In this document: one piece after another, positions 10,499 through 19,968 of the stretch | Layout of the letters: each line of letters opens with the position of its first letter | Numbering within the stretch: the first letter of the stretch is position 1 | Assembly (NCBI RefSeq): GCF_964355755.1 | Contig: NC_092680.1 | Span: 21,057,001 to 21,121,000, forward strand | DNA length: 64,000 nucleotides | From: Antedon mediterranea | Taxonomy: Eukaryota > Echinodermata > Crinoidea > Comatulida > Antedonidae | Reading direction: 5' to 3' | Position numbers and translations under genes: made by a program | Notes under the pieces: model-generated | The model's input: only the letters and a program-made list of their open reading frames with translations | Told to the model about the DNA's origin: nothing | Databases searched by the model: none

Positions 10499-11624
10499 AT
10501 GGCTACAGGAGGACAAGACGAAGTGATTTCATCATCACAGGACCTAGAAGAAAACGGATTTATTCAAATAAACAATAACTATCAGTGTTTGCATTGTAGG
10601 TTTACACTTACAGTTAAAAAAGGAAATATCAATATTAATTTCTTACGATCGTTGCATAGTTTCGAATCTCCAAAGTGTGATTTTATTTCAAAAAAGAAAA
10701 CAACACACATGGAAACGAAAACAATCCTAAGACCTCTTGCCAAAAATCCGATGTTGCGACTGAAAAAGTCAGTAAAACACGTCCACCTACACCACCTCCA
10801 AAACCTCAACATATTGCCGACAAATTCAAATCCAGGATGGAAAAAAGGTGTGAAGATTCCAGCCAACACTCGAAGCATCCAGTAATGCAGACAACATCTG
10901 ACTCAAAATCGAATCCAGTATTGCAGACAAGATGCAACACAATTGGAAATGAACACAATCCTAAAACAGCTGACTCAAAGTCGAATGTTGCGATTGAAAA
11001 AGACCGTAATAAAACAGATGCCATGAAAATAAAAGGAACACGTCAACCAACACCACCTCCAAAACCTCCACATTTCCAAACACTAGAATCCGATATTACA
11101 ACAACACGTCAAAGTAAATCCGAATATGAGCGACACTGTTATCATCAAGTGAAGTTAAATAATATTAATTATGGTGTCGTAAACAATAACATTGCACTTG
11201 ATAAAAATAGTTATGTTAAAGAAAGGTAGGTCTACAGCAGAATGCAGGGTATAGACATTCTAAACAAACATGGCTTAAAATGGAAGCAAGGGTAAATGCT
11301 CTCTCACAACAATTAGGAAGAATGACATTGGAACTGAACAAAAAAGACAAAATAATAGAAAATCTTCAAAATGATTTATTGAAGTTAAGACGATCGAGAC
11401 GCCGTAACGTTAGAGGTAAAACTAGGGACACAAAAAACAAAGACAGACCAAGTAAATTACAAAGAAAACAAAGCGTGTTACAGCTCGCTAAGATTAGTAA
11501 CAAGAAATCGAAGGCTGTAAGAGAAAAGAAGAAATACAGAAGAAAAGTTGTTATGGCAAAAACAAATGCGTCTGATGAAGTTGATGTACTCAATGATGGG
11601 GAAACAGTACTATGGATATCATGA
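10499..11624 (+). pseudogene. Decayed BIR-ORF1p copy
   Basis: Three successive frames carry pieces of the fusion gene. 10499-10885 encodes the N-terminal BIR-like finger (CLHC, then FESPKC), followed by drift into a stop. From 10837 another frame carries the linker (SKSN, PPPKPP repeats), ending at 11229. From 11280 a third frame carries the coiled coil (KDKIIENLQNDLLKL) followed by scrambled sequence where the RRM should be. The second BIR and the RRM/CTD are missing. An acceptor (ATAG, 10371-10372) precedes the ATG, but the matching upstream donor is mutated. Frameshifts plus donor loss indicate a pseudogene. Short peptides could still be made from the first frame (128 aa with a possibly intact Zn finger). 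Confidence 0.75.
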
Positions 11625-12663
11625 ATAAACAAAACATCATGCTGCCTAACTCGGAAAAACCAGCATAACAATTCAAAGTAATGTACAATTCAATTAATCA
11701 AATAAACCGTACTGTCGGAATAACTATATTTTTACTAATACTATTATTTTTAGTTTAGATTGTCAGACTCTGAAGCATTAGAAATGTAATGATAACAAAA
11801 CCAGCCTAAAATAAACAACAATTTGGTTTATTCAATTGTTAAACAACAATTTAGATTTTTTAAGGGGTGGCGGGAATGATTAATTTAGCATAATATTAGG
11901 TTTGATAACAATTGAATTGAACAAATGAATCTTAACATTAATTATGAATGAAAATGTTGTTGGTGATGGGGCACTATGTAAATGCAGAACAATCTCTTTC
12001 AAGTTTTATGTACAGATCACTCCGTAAACAATAAAACATATTCCTGGTGTCACTGAGGGTTTCTGTTTAATTTTATTTTGTGTGAACGCTAAAACACAAT
12101 AGTCGTAGAATACTATAATATTGATATAAGCGTCACGTGATTATTCATAGCAAATCAGAGCGTCATAATCGATCACTTAGAACTAACAATAACGATTATT
12201 GATCAATATTCTGAAGGTTATTATTGCCACATCACAATACTCTATATTACATCACGGTGATAGGTCCAACTTGGTAAGTAGGATTATTTTATTATTAATT
12301 CAGTTATATATATATATTCATTCAATATTCATCCCCCACCACCTATATATTGTTAATGAAAAATCATTCAACTTAAAAGGCCTATGCTATACGTCCGGCT
12401 AGCTTGGGATTTCCAAAATCCGAACGCTTGGGTGAAGTCTAGACATCTCTGTCGTTTGCCAAATCAACGGTATCCAGATGGAAACATCATGTAGATATTT
12501 GATAGAAATTCTAGAATACATGCAGTTACCACTTGCCATTGGTCACTAACAAATTTGTTTAGCAACGGGTTACACTCAAATGGCGTATGCATGTGGTAGT
12601 TTCACAGGACGTATATACAAACTCATTGTCCACTTTTTTTTACAACTATAGGCATTAATCAAT
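11625..12663. promoter_or_regulatory. Upstream region and 5' UTR intron of the BIR-ORF1p gene
   Basis: A probable 5' UTR exon ends at ACTTG|GTAAGTA (donor GT at 12274). The intron runs to a strong acceptor (CCACTTTTTTTTACAACTATAG, ending 12651), 12 bases before the ATG. A block (TTTCCAAAATCC) near 12410 recurs near 15113 at a comparable place before the third copy, so the non-coding upstream DNA was duplicated too. No other gene is seen. AATAAA at about 11701 could serve the decayed copy. Confidence 0.55.
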
Positions 12664-14034
12664 ATGGCAACATCGGCAGATCTAGGTAAAGAAACAGTGA
12701 TTTCACCACAGGAACTGGCAAGAATTGGATGTAGTCTCGATCTCAGAAACAATGAACTTCGATGTTTGCATTGTGATTTTACAGTCAAAAAAAGAAGTTT
12801 TCCAATTTATTTAAAGTTGCATAGGCACGGATCTCCAAACTGTGATTTCAATATTGGAAACAACACAATTGCAAATGAACAACATCCCAGCACCTCTGAC
12901 CTAACATTCCATTCCAGGATCTTGCCTAAGGACGAGAAATGTGTAACACCGCGTATAAACATGGAATCTACAAGTGCACGACCTCACAAATATCCAGTAG
13001 GCCTAATTCAGACAACAGCTCAATCAAATAATAACGAAGAATTAAGTATGAAAAGCACCAAAACAACAGCATTGGAATTGGAAACAGAAGATGACCGGAT
13101 GGTTAGTTTTTCCGGTTGGCCACACAGAAAACCAAACAAATGGGAAGTTTCAATGGCAGGATTCTCTTTCCTGGGTGTTGGTGATAGGGTCAAATGTTTT
13201 TCATGCGGTTTTACAAAAGATTCATGGAAACCAACTGATGATCCTTTTTATGAACATGCAAAAACTGGAGAGTGTTCATGGCTTATAGAAAATAAGGAAA
13301 GGAGTTTAATTACAACATGTCAACGAAAGTACCAATTAGAGCAGCAGCAGAATTGTCTTCAAAAAGATATTAATAAAAACACTAACAGTTTGGGCAACAA
13401 AATAAACATTTCTGAATTGATGACTGCTAACAAGCTAGATTACAAAGATAACATAAATGCGGTTAAAAGCAAGGTACAGAATACTGAGTATGAACAGGCT
13501 AAACAAACTGATTCATCATTGCTTAAAATTGAGAAGAAAGTAGAGGCTCTTGCGCCACGAATAGAAATCATGGAACTTGAATTAAAAGAAAAAGATAAAA
13601 CAATAACAGATCTGCAAAACGATTTACTGAAGTACGAGAGACGATCAAGAAGTAGTAACTTGAGATTTGGAGGTGTAATCGAGGACAGAAACGAAAACAC
13701 ACTACATAAATTGCAAGGACTAATACGAAGTGTATTACACCTCGACGACATTGAAATTGAGAAGGCGCAGAGAGTTGGTAAAAAGGTATCTGGAAATCCA
13801 CGACACATTATTGCAACATTTAAGGATATACATCAGATGAATACCGTTTTCAGAAAATCAAAATCTTTAAAAAGCGGTAGGTTTCACGTAATGGAAGATT
13901 TGGCACCAACAGACATGAGGGAAAAGCAGAGATTAAAAGATGTTATGGATAAAGCATATGAGGCTGGATATCACCCTGAATTCCGCCGTGATGGTATACT
14001 ATACATCAATGGCAAACCATACGATCCCGAGTAA
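12664..14034 (+). CDS. BIR-BIR-LINE ORF1p fusion protein, 456 aa
   Basis: Intact single coding exon; ATG in good context (AATATGG) 12 bases after a strong splice acceptor. N-terminal BIR-like finger: residues 14-61 (C34, C37, H53, C60). Full BIR: 143-218 (C178, C181, W188, H198, C204; ending in x5 before the last Cys). Then a coiled coil of about 284-330, an RRM of about 331-405 starting ERRSRSSNLRFGG with the AQRVGKK and PRHIIATF signatures, and a C-terminal domain of 406-452 ending ILYINGKPY. The last three parts are the architecture of L1-type ORF1p (Pfam Transposase_22 and its neighbours), a trimeric RNA-binding chaperone. No reverse transcriptase follows, so this is not a complete LINE. 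I infer a host gene joining IAP-type peptide binding to an RNA-binding trimer. RING and CARD are absent. Confidence 0.85.
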   Translation: MATSADLGKETVISPQELARIGCSLDLRNNELRCLHCDFTVKKRSFPIYLKLHRHGSPNCDFNIGNNTIANEQHPSTSDLTFHSRILPKDEKCVTPRINMESTSARPHKYPVGLIQTTAQSNNNEELSMKSTKTTALELETEDDRMVSFSGWPHRKPNKWEVSMAGFSFLGVGDRVKCFSCGFTKDSWKPTDDPFYEHAKTGECSWLIENKERSLITTCQRKYQLEQQQNCLQKDINKNTNSLGNKINISELMTANKLDYKDNINAVKSKVQNTEYEQAKQTDSSLLKIEKKVEALAPRIEIMELELKEKDKTITDLQNDLLKYERRSRSSNLRFGGVIEDRNENTLHKLQGLIRSVLHLDDIEIEKAQRVGKKVSGNPRHIIATFKDIHQMNTVFRKSKSLKSGRFHVMEDLAPTDMREKQRLKDVMDKAYEAGYHPEFRRDGILYINGKPYDPE

Positions 14035-15361
14035 TTACAGCCTGTCATAACTATACTGTTAATTATTATACTGTTAATTTATTATAGGCCCACTTAGTAT
14101 ACAAATAATTTAGATTTATTATGTAAGCATATCCTTTGTTTTTAATGTGAATATGTTTTTTTACAATTTGATTCTCTATTTGACTTTCCTTTAATTAAAT
14201 GCATAATTCGTGTACCTTTTGGACAACTAGACGTAAACAGATATAGGTTTAAATGTTAATACTTCAAATATTGTTGGTAAACTATTCGAACATAAACAAA
14301 CCAGATGAATTCTGTATTAAAGGAAACACAGTTTTAGGTAATGGAGGATTAAGGACTTGGCACCAGCAGTAGTTAGAGGAACGTAGAAGACACATATTAG
14401 GGAGCTTCGATTATAACTGGATGGTATTCGAATTGAGCATGCGCATAGGGTTAGGTAGGCTACATTATTTACATTTATAACATTATATTATTTACAAACG
14501 CAACGGTAATTAATTGTGTAGTACCGGTGTGCTGGCGCCTTTTCTATGCATGATTAATACGTTTAAAATGTGTATGAAATCCACATAGGCCTACATTATA
14601 AACTTAATCAAGTACGAATGAATGTAACGTTTCCGTCGTATTTATACTTTGTACACATGAGAAGCGTATGAACGGCATAACAGTGGTGGTACAAATATCT
14701 GATAATATAGACCCCGTATAGACCACTAATAAAACTAAAGGTTTCTATTCAAATAATCCTTTTGTTCAACAGTAGAAAATGTATTTGAAAAATGAACTCG
14801 TCATTCAACAATTTATTATTCAAGCACCGGATGGTTTTGTTGTCACGTGTTTAATCGTACCAAATGCACAGGATAGAATATTAAAGGAAGACAATTTGGC
14901 GTAACATAGTGTAAATAATTGTCGCATTCTAATAACTGAATAAGCTACAGAATCTCAGAGATACAAATTGGTAAGTTTGTCATATAATCATTATCAATAA
15001 CTTTCTATGGATCCTATTACGTCCTCTACGGGTGTTTTTCACTGAAAATCGATTATAACAAAAATACTATTCACTACAAGAATAGAAAAATGTTTCAATG
15101 TAAATTGGAATTTCCAAAATCCAGAGGCTTTATGACGTGTTGAGATAGAGAGGCCCTAAATTTCCAAAGTGCATGAGGCATAATCGGAATTTTGCAAAAC
15201 AACAGCATAAAAATAAAATATTGAAAGTAAATTTTGCATTTAATTCTAGTTTCAACCGTCCCGTACACATTCTGAATAGGCCTACAGTACTTGGGTTTGT
15301 TCTAGCCTAATATTTGACAGTCAAGAAGAAAATACTTCCAGTTACATAAATTGGGTGAAGT
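14035..15361. promoter_or_regulatory. Spacer and 5' UTR intron of the third BIR-ORF1p copy
   Basis: Contains AATAAA near 14728 for the preceding gene. A donor AAATTG|GTAAGTTT at 14971 and acceptors ending 15320 (TTTGACAG) or 15341 (TACTTCCAG) would give a 5' UTR intron like that of its neighbour. No reverse transcriptase, endonuclease or long terminal repeat is present between the two fusion genes. Confidence 0.5.
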
Positions 15362-16981
15362 ATGGCAACATCCGCAGGCACAGTGATTTCACAGCAGGAA
15401 CTGGCAAAAAATGGATTTACTCAGAGAAACAATGAACTTCATTGTTTGTATTGTAATTTTACAGTAAAAAAAGGAAAATTTTCAATTTATCGAATGTTGC
15501 ATAAACACGAATCTCCAGACTGTGGTACACAAAGAGAGAACACATTGAGAAATGAACAAACAACAAACACCAAACCAGGTACAATGAAAGTGAAAAAAAC
15601 AGGTCCACCTATACCTCAGAAACCACAAAGATACAAACAGAATGTCCAAATTGACCAATCCCATCTCTTGCCTAAGACCGACATCAGTGTAAGGCTGGAA
15701 AACAAAAGCGAACGACCTCACTCAAGAAATGTTAGGCCTACAATAATAAATACAAATCTTCCAATGTACTCAAAGCTGTATAGACATGAATCGTCTGATG
15801 AGAGTGGGAGGGCTATCATTTCAAACGCTAGAGCGAACAAGCTTACTGAAAATGTACAAAAACCAAGCACATCCTATTCAAAATCAAATTATGGGACTAA
15901 AAAAGAGAGTACCGAAACCATGAATGTGAAACAAACAACTCCATGCCCGTCTGCTGTACGTCCAAAACAACGCAAGAGAAACAAACAGAATGTCCAAATA
16001 ATCCAATCACATCTCATCCCAAGACCGCGTGTTATGCTGGAAAATACAAGCGAACGACCTCACAAATATCCAGTTGTAGGCCTAATTCAGACAGCAGCTA
16101 AATCAAATAATAACGATGACTTCAGTAAAAACAACGCATCGTATGCACAGCGTGTACCTTCCAAAGCATTGGAATTTGAAGATGAACGGATGAGGAGTTT
16201 TTTACGTGGGCCACACAGAAAACCATGTCTTATAGAAAATAAGGAAAGGAGTTTTATTACAACCTGTGAGTTCCAATTGGAGCAGCAGCAGAGCTGTCTT
16301 CAAAAAGTGAAGTTAGATATTAACAAAAACAAAAATTGGGGCGAAAAAAGAAACATTTCTGAATTGATGACTTCTAACAAGCTAGATTACAAAGATAACA
16401 TAAATGCGGTTAAAAGCAAGGTACAGAATACCGAGTATGAACAGTCTAAACAAATCGATTCGTCATGGCTTAAAATTGAGAAGAAAGTAGATCTTTCACC
16501 ACAAATAGAAGACATGGCACTTCAATTGAAAGAAAAAGACCAAGCAATAACAGATCTGCAAAACGATTTATTGAAGTTAGAGAGACGGTCGAGAAGTCGT
16601 AACTTGAGATTTGGAGGTATAGGTGAAGACAGAAACGAAGACACACTAAGTAAATTACAAGGTCTAATACGAAGGGAATTGCGCCTCGATGGTATTAAAA
16701 TTGACCATGCGCATAGGGTTGGTAAAAAGGTATCTGGAAGTCCACGACACATTATTGCAACATTTAAGGACATACGTCAGATGAATACAGTTTTAACGAA
16801 AACAAAGGCTTTAAAATGCGACTGGTTTTACGCAAAGGAAGACTTGGCGCCAGCCGACCTGAGAGAAAAGCAAAAATATAAAAATATTATGGCTAAAGCA
16901 TATGCGGCTGGACATCACCCTTCATTCCGTGATGGAGTATTATACATTGATGGCAAACCCTACTTCGGAGATCTCGAGTAA
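15362..16981 (+). CDS. BIR-LINE ORF1p fusion paralogue lacking the second BIR core, 539 aa
   Basis: Paralogue of the 456-aa gene. N-terminal BIR-like finger: residues 8-55 (C28, C31, H47, C54). A longer basic, Pro-rich linker contains an internal duplication: the block NVQIDQSHLLP...SERPH (94-120) recurs as NVQIIQSHLIP...SERPH (210-234), and the finger tail (MLHKHESPDC) recurs as KLYRHESSDES near 138-148 without its last Cys. Where the full BIR should be, an in-frame deletion equal to 48 residues joins HRKP directly to CLIENKERS (about 288), so no zinc ligands remain. The coiled coil (365-410), RRM (411-488, AHRVGKK, PRHIIATF) and C-terminal domain (489-534, VLYIDGKPY) are intact. The reading frame survives both rearrangements, which argues for function. 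Confidence 0.8.
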   Translation: MATSAGTVISQQELAKNGFTQRNNELHCLYCNFTVKKGKFSIYRMLHKHESPDCGTQRENTLRNEQTTNTKPGTMKVKKTGPPIPQKPQRYKQNVQIDQSHLLPKTDISVRLENKSERPHSRNVRPTIINTNLPMYSKLYRHESSDESGRAIISNARANKLTENVQKPSTSYSKSNYGTKKESTETMNVKQTTPCPSAVRPKQRKRNKQNVQIIQSHLIPRPRVMLENTSERPHKYPVVGLIQTAAKSNNNDDFSKNNASYAQRVPSKALEFEDERMRSFLRGPHRKPCLIENKERSFITTCEFQLEQQQSCLQKVKLDINKNKNWGEKRNISELMTSNKLDYKDNINAVKSKVQNTEYEQSKQIDSSWLKIEKKVDLSPQIEDMALQLKEKDQAITDLQNDLLKLERRSRSRNLRFGGIGEDRNEDTLSKLQGLIRRELRLDGIKIDHAHRVGKKVSGSPRHIIATFKDIRQMNTVLTKTKALKCDWFYAKEDLAPADLREKQKYKNIMAKAYAAGHHPSFRDGVLYIDGKPYFGDLE

Positions 16982-17535
16982 ACGTGGGTACCAAACGAAG
17001 ATAGCAATTCTATTTTTGAATGTGACCTGATATCTTTATACAAGGAACATACCTTTTGGATAAGCAGTTTGCCTCACAATTTGTATTTTAACCCGAAAGT
17101 TTGGTGGTATCATACATGATTTATCTAATAAGAGATTTATTTCAAAGATTTGTAGCTGTAAATGTTAATGCTTTTATAAAATAAGAATACACACCAGAAT
17201 GTCGTTTTAAAGTTGTAAAAACATAGACGAATAGATGAATATCGAAATAGCAATGCGTCTGTAAGCCTAAATCACTTTTGTTTTATAAGAGTAAGACTAT
17301 GTTATAAAACAGAACAAGTTGTTCCCAATTTTAAAATCGTGGTAGAAATTGTACTTTCTTAGGTTGTGGCGGGTTTTTGTTGTTATGGGAACCAAGCTTA
17401 ACGTAGTTTATTATTGGCAATGATGTAAATAAACAACTATTATATATTATTTTCATACAATATTTCAAATCAGAAAAAGATAAGAACCAATGTTTAAAAT
17501 AAATCAGTTTTTCAATTGTAGGAATACATGATAGC
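16982..17535. other. Intergenic, no gene seen
   Basis: 3' flank of the last BIR-ORF1p gene, AT-rich, with AATAAA near 17500. The minus-strand frame at 17331-17564 shows nothing recognisable. Confidence 0.45.
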
Positions 17536-17574
17536 ATAATATAATATAGAAACAAATAACACAAAATAATAATA

Positions 17575-17833
17575 TCAGATAGGTGGTAGTCCCCCTGATA
17601 CAGGGGCTATTGTGTGAAGCAGTTCACCGGGGTAACCCCCTACTCTTTTTCGAATAATGAACTGGGTTCTTTAAAGTACACACAGGCTATAACTGCGTAC
17701 ACTGGACCTACGGTTTATAGTCCTTATCCGAGAAGACTTGTTCCACCACCAGAACCCTTGCCGATGTTGTTGTTGGCTCTTTAGGTACGGTAAACGGCGC
17801 CCCTGCCTTAACCGCTCGGCCATATGACTCGCG
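17575..17833 (-). mobile_element. tRNA-derived SINE flanked by 39-bp direct repeats
   Basis: On the minus strand the element begins near 17833 with a Leu/Ser-type box A (TGGCCGAGCGGTTAAGG, 17806-17822), followed by a degenerate box B region. A 39-base direct repeat, starting ATAATATAATATAGAAAC, lies on both sides (17536-17574 and 17834-17872). The repeats are identical, so the insertion is young. The 39-bp target duplication is unusually long for a SINE. Confidence 0.75.
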
Positions 17834-17872
17834 ATAATATAATATAGAAACAAATAACACAAAATAATAATA

Positions 17873-19968
17873 AATAGATATTACCCATTAACTCCATCAT
17901 AAAGGTTAAGTATTGTTCTGTCTGTAAGATTATTTTGTTTTTACTATTTCATTTTACTTGTATAATCGCTTCTTATTTATTTAAGATTTGAAGTTATTTT
18001 TTATATTTTACTTTTTGTTTTATATTGCCTTGTAAATGAACATGTGCCGTTGATACAAAGCTGTTGTTCAATAAAGAATTAAAAAAATTAATAAAAAAAT
18101 CGACCATAAAAAACTTCCTTGTGTAATTGAATTAGCTATCTACCTTTCGTAAAATGATTGCCTGCTACAGTGAGAAACAATATTCATTCTAGATTATAAA
18201 CGAACAGATCGACCTGTGTGTTATTTAGTTTAGTGAGACATATGACAATAGGCCTACATATTTTGAAAAGAAATATCTAAAATACACTTCACAATGCATC
18301 AGATTTTATCACTACCTGTATGTTTGAGGACAGACAAAGGAACATGATGGTTGGATAAGTTACACAAACACAAGGTTTATGTTAATAAATGTGTGTTATT
18401 GAAATAATCAATTGTATTCGCCATTATTTTCTAGTTTACAAAAATAGTTGAGTTCAGGTCATAGTTCTGACATAACAAGGAAATAATACCCAGACAATCA
18501 CAAATTCCCAAACAATCACATGTTTCGAAAGAATATGAATTGAAAAAAATCCATAGATTTGAAATAGAAATTGAAAACCACTGATAAATGTGCAGTATGA
18601 TGAAGATATACCAAAATACAACAATATAACTGAAACCATTTTCTGTTTAATATTATGCCATTTGATTGTAATTTGTTATTCACTTTGACAACAAATTATT
18701 GGTTTAAACAAATATTTGCCTGAAAAAACTATAATACAAAGCTAAAAACAGTCGATCAGAATGTTGGAGTTTAATTGGACATTTTGTCTTTTTATAAGTG
18801 AAATAATTAATTAGTTTTTTTCTACAGAAGTGAATAACTTTATTAAAACTGAAAAATGGCATATTCAATGTCTGATTTTATTAATCATAATTGTTCATAT
18901 TGTTGTTCGCGACATGCTTCATACATCTTTACTATAACTATATGGACAAAATTGAATCTGAATTGATGCCTACAGATTTTAAAGTGTTTATCATGTCATC
19001 CGCTTGTTTTCAATTCTCGCACAAATTGAACATTCCTGAGCTATTTGATTGGTTAGCCATTACCTACATCAACACTTTGCACGAACATATGTGACACTAC
19101 TAGCTTTAAAAAATCAAAATACATAAGAAAATCTGAAGAGTTTAAACTGCGATTCATTTTATTGTTAATGTTGTCTTATAATGCAATTACGATTTTAAAA
19201 TGGTGTGCCGATCAGCTCAGCTACACAATGCTGTTATAGGGTTATCAACAAACTTTTAGTTCGCAGGTGCTAAAAACCAGGGACGAGTGAATTCACTTTT
19301 CCCTGCTAAAAAACAATAATACCCGCAGAGAAGATCATAAGGTGTGAATCTATGGTATTGCAACATAAACTAATTTAAATATGATTGTCAACTTAAAGTC
19401 CTAATAAAACAAAATATCTAAAAACAATATTAGGTATTATATAGTATTACTGTGACATTTAATTTATAGAAAATGTTTTAGAATTTCTGATGTTTATAGT
19501 GAAGTTTGTGACTGATCATGGAGAATAACTTATTTCTTCATGGACTGAAAGAAAAATAATTTATCTAAAACTAATCTACTTTATATATTATTATATTTAT
19601 ACAATACTAACTAAACTAATCAAATCTGTGATTTATTTGAATATTTTGCAGTCTTATGACGTCATACGTCTACTCGTAAAATGCCACAAGTGGCAGTCGA
19701 CTTGCACATGCGCATATCATAAAAATGATGTCATAAGATAGCAACCGACAAAGTTGATGTGAAAAAAATAATATTCCCAATTATTTGAATGTGAACAGGC
19801 ATATTGGTTTTGTTTAGTTTCATTTATCAGGCCAAGAGAATAGATTTAAAGAAATCACAAATATGGCACAAAATGGCCCAAAATGTCTGTTTTCAATTAT
19901 ATTACGACCATAAGAACATTCTTGGTTTGTCAGTACATGAATAATTAATTTGTGTTAAAAAAACATTT
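17873..19968. other. Intergenic, retroelement-like tail, no gene seen
   Basis: 17890-18100 ends in AATAAAGAATT plus A-runs, like the 3' end of a retrotransposed sequence. 18740-18880 resembles a fragment of family C. The rest is AT-rich 3' flank of TMEM214, with a possible poly(A) signal (TTTATT on this strand) at 19632-19637. Confidence 0.4.

Noticed and set aside
12664-16981. Interpretation of the BIR-ORF1p loci as intact LINE retrotransposons
   Set aside because: No endonuclease/reverse transcriptase ORF, tail or target duplication is visible within or after any copy, and each has a spliced 5' UTR signal; a host tandem family fits better.
17806-17822. Possible functional tRNA-Leu/Ser gene on the minus strand
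   Set aside because: Box A is good, but there is no acceptor stem or proper anticodon arm and the unit is flanked by target duplications, so it is a SINE.
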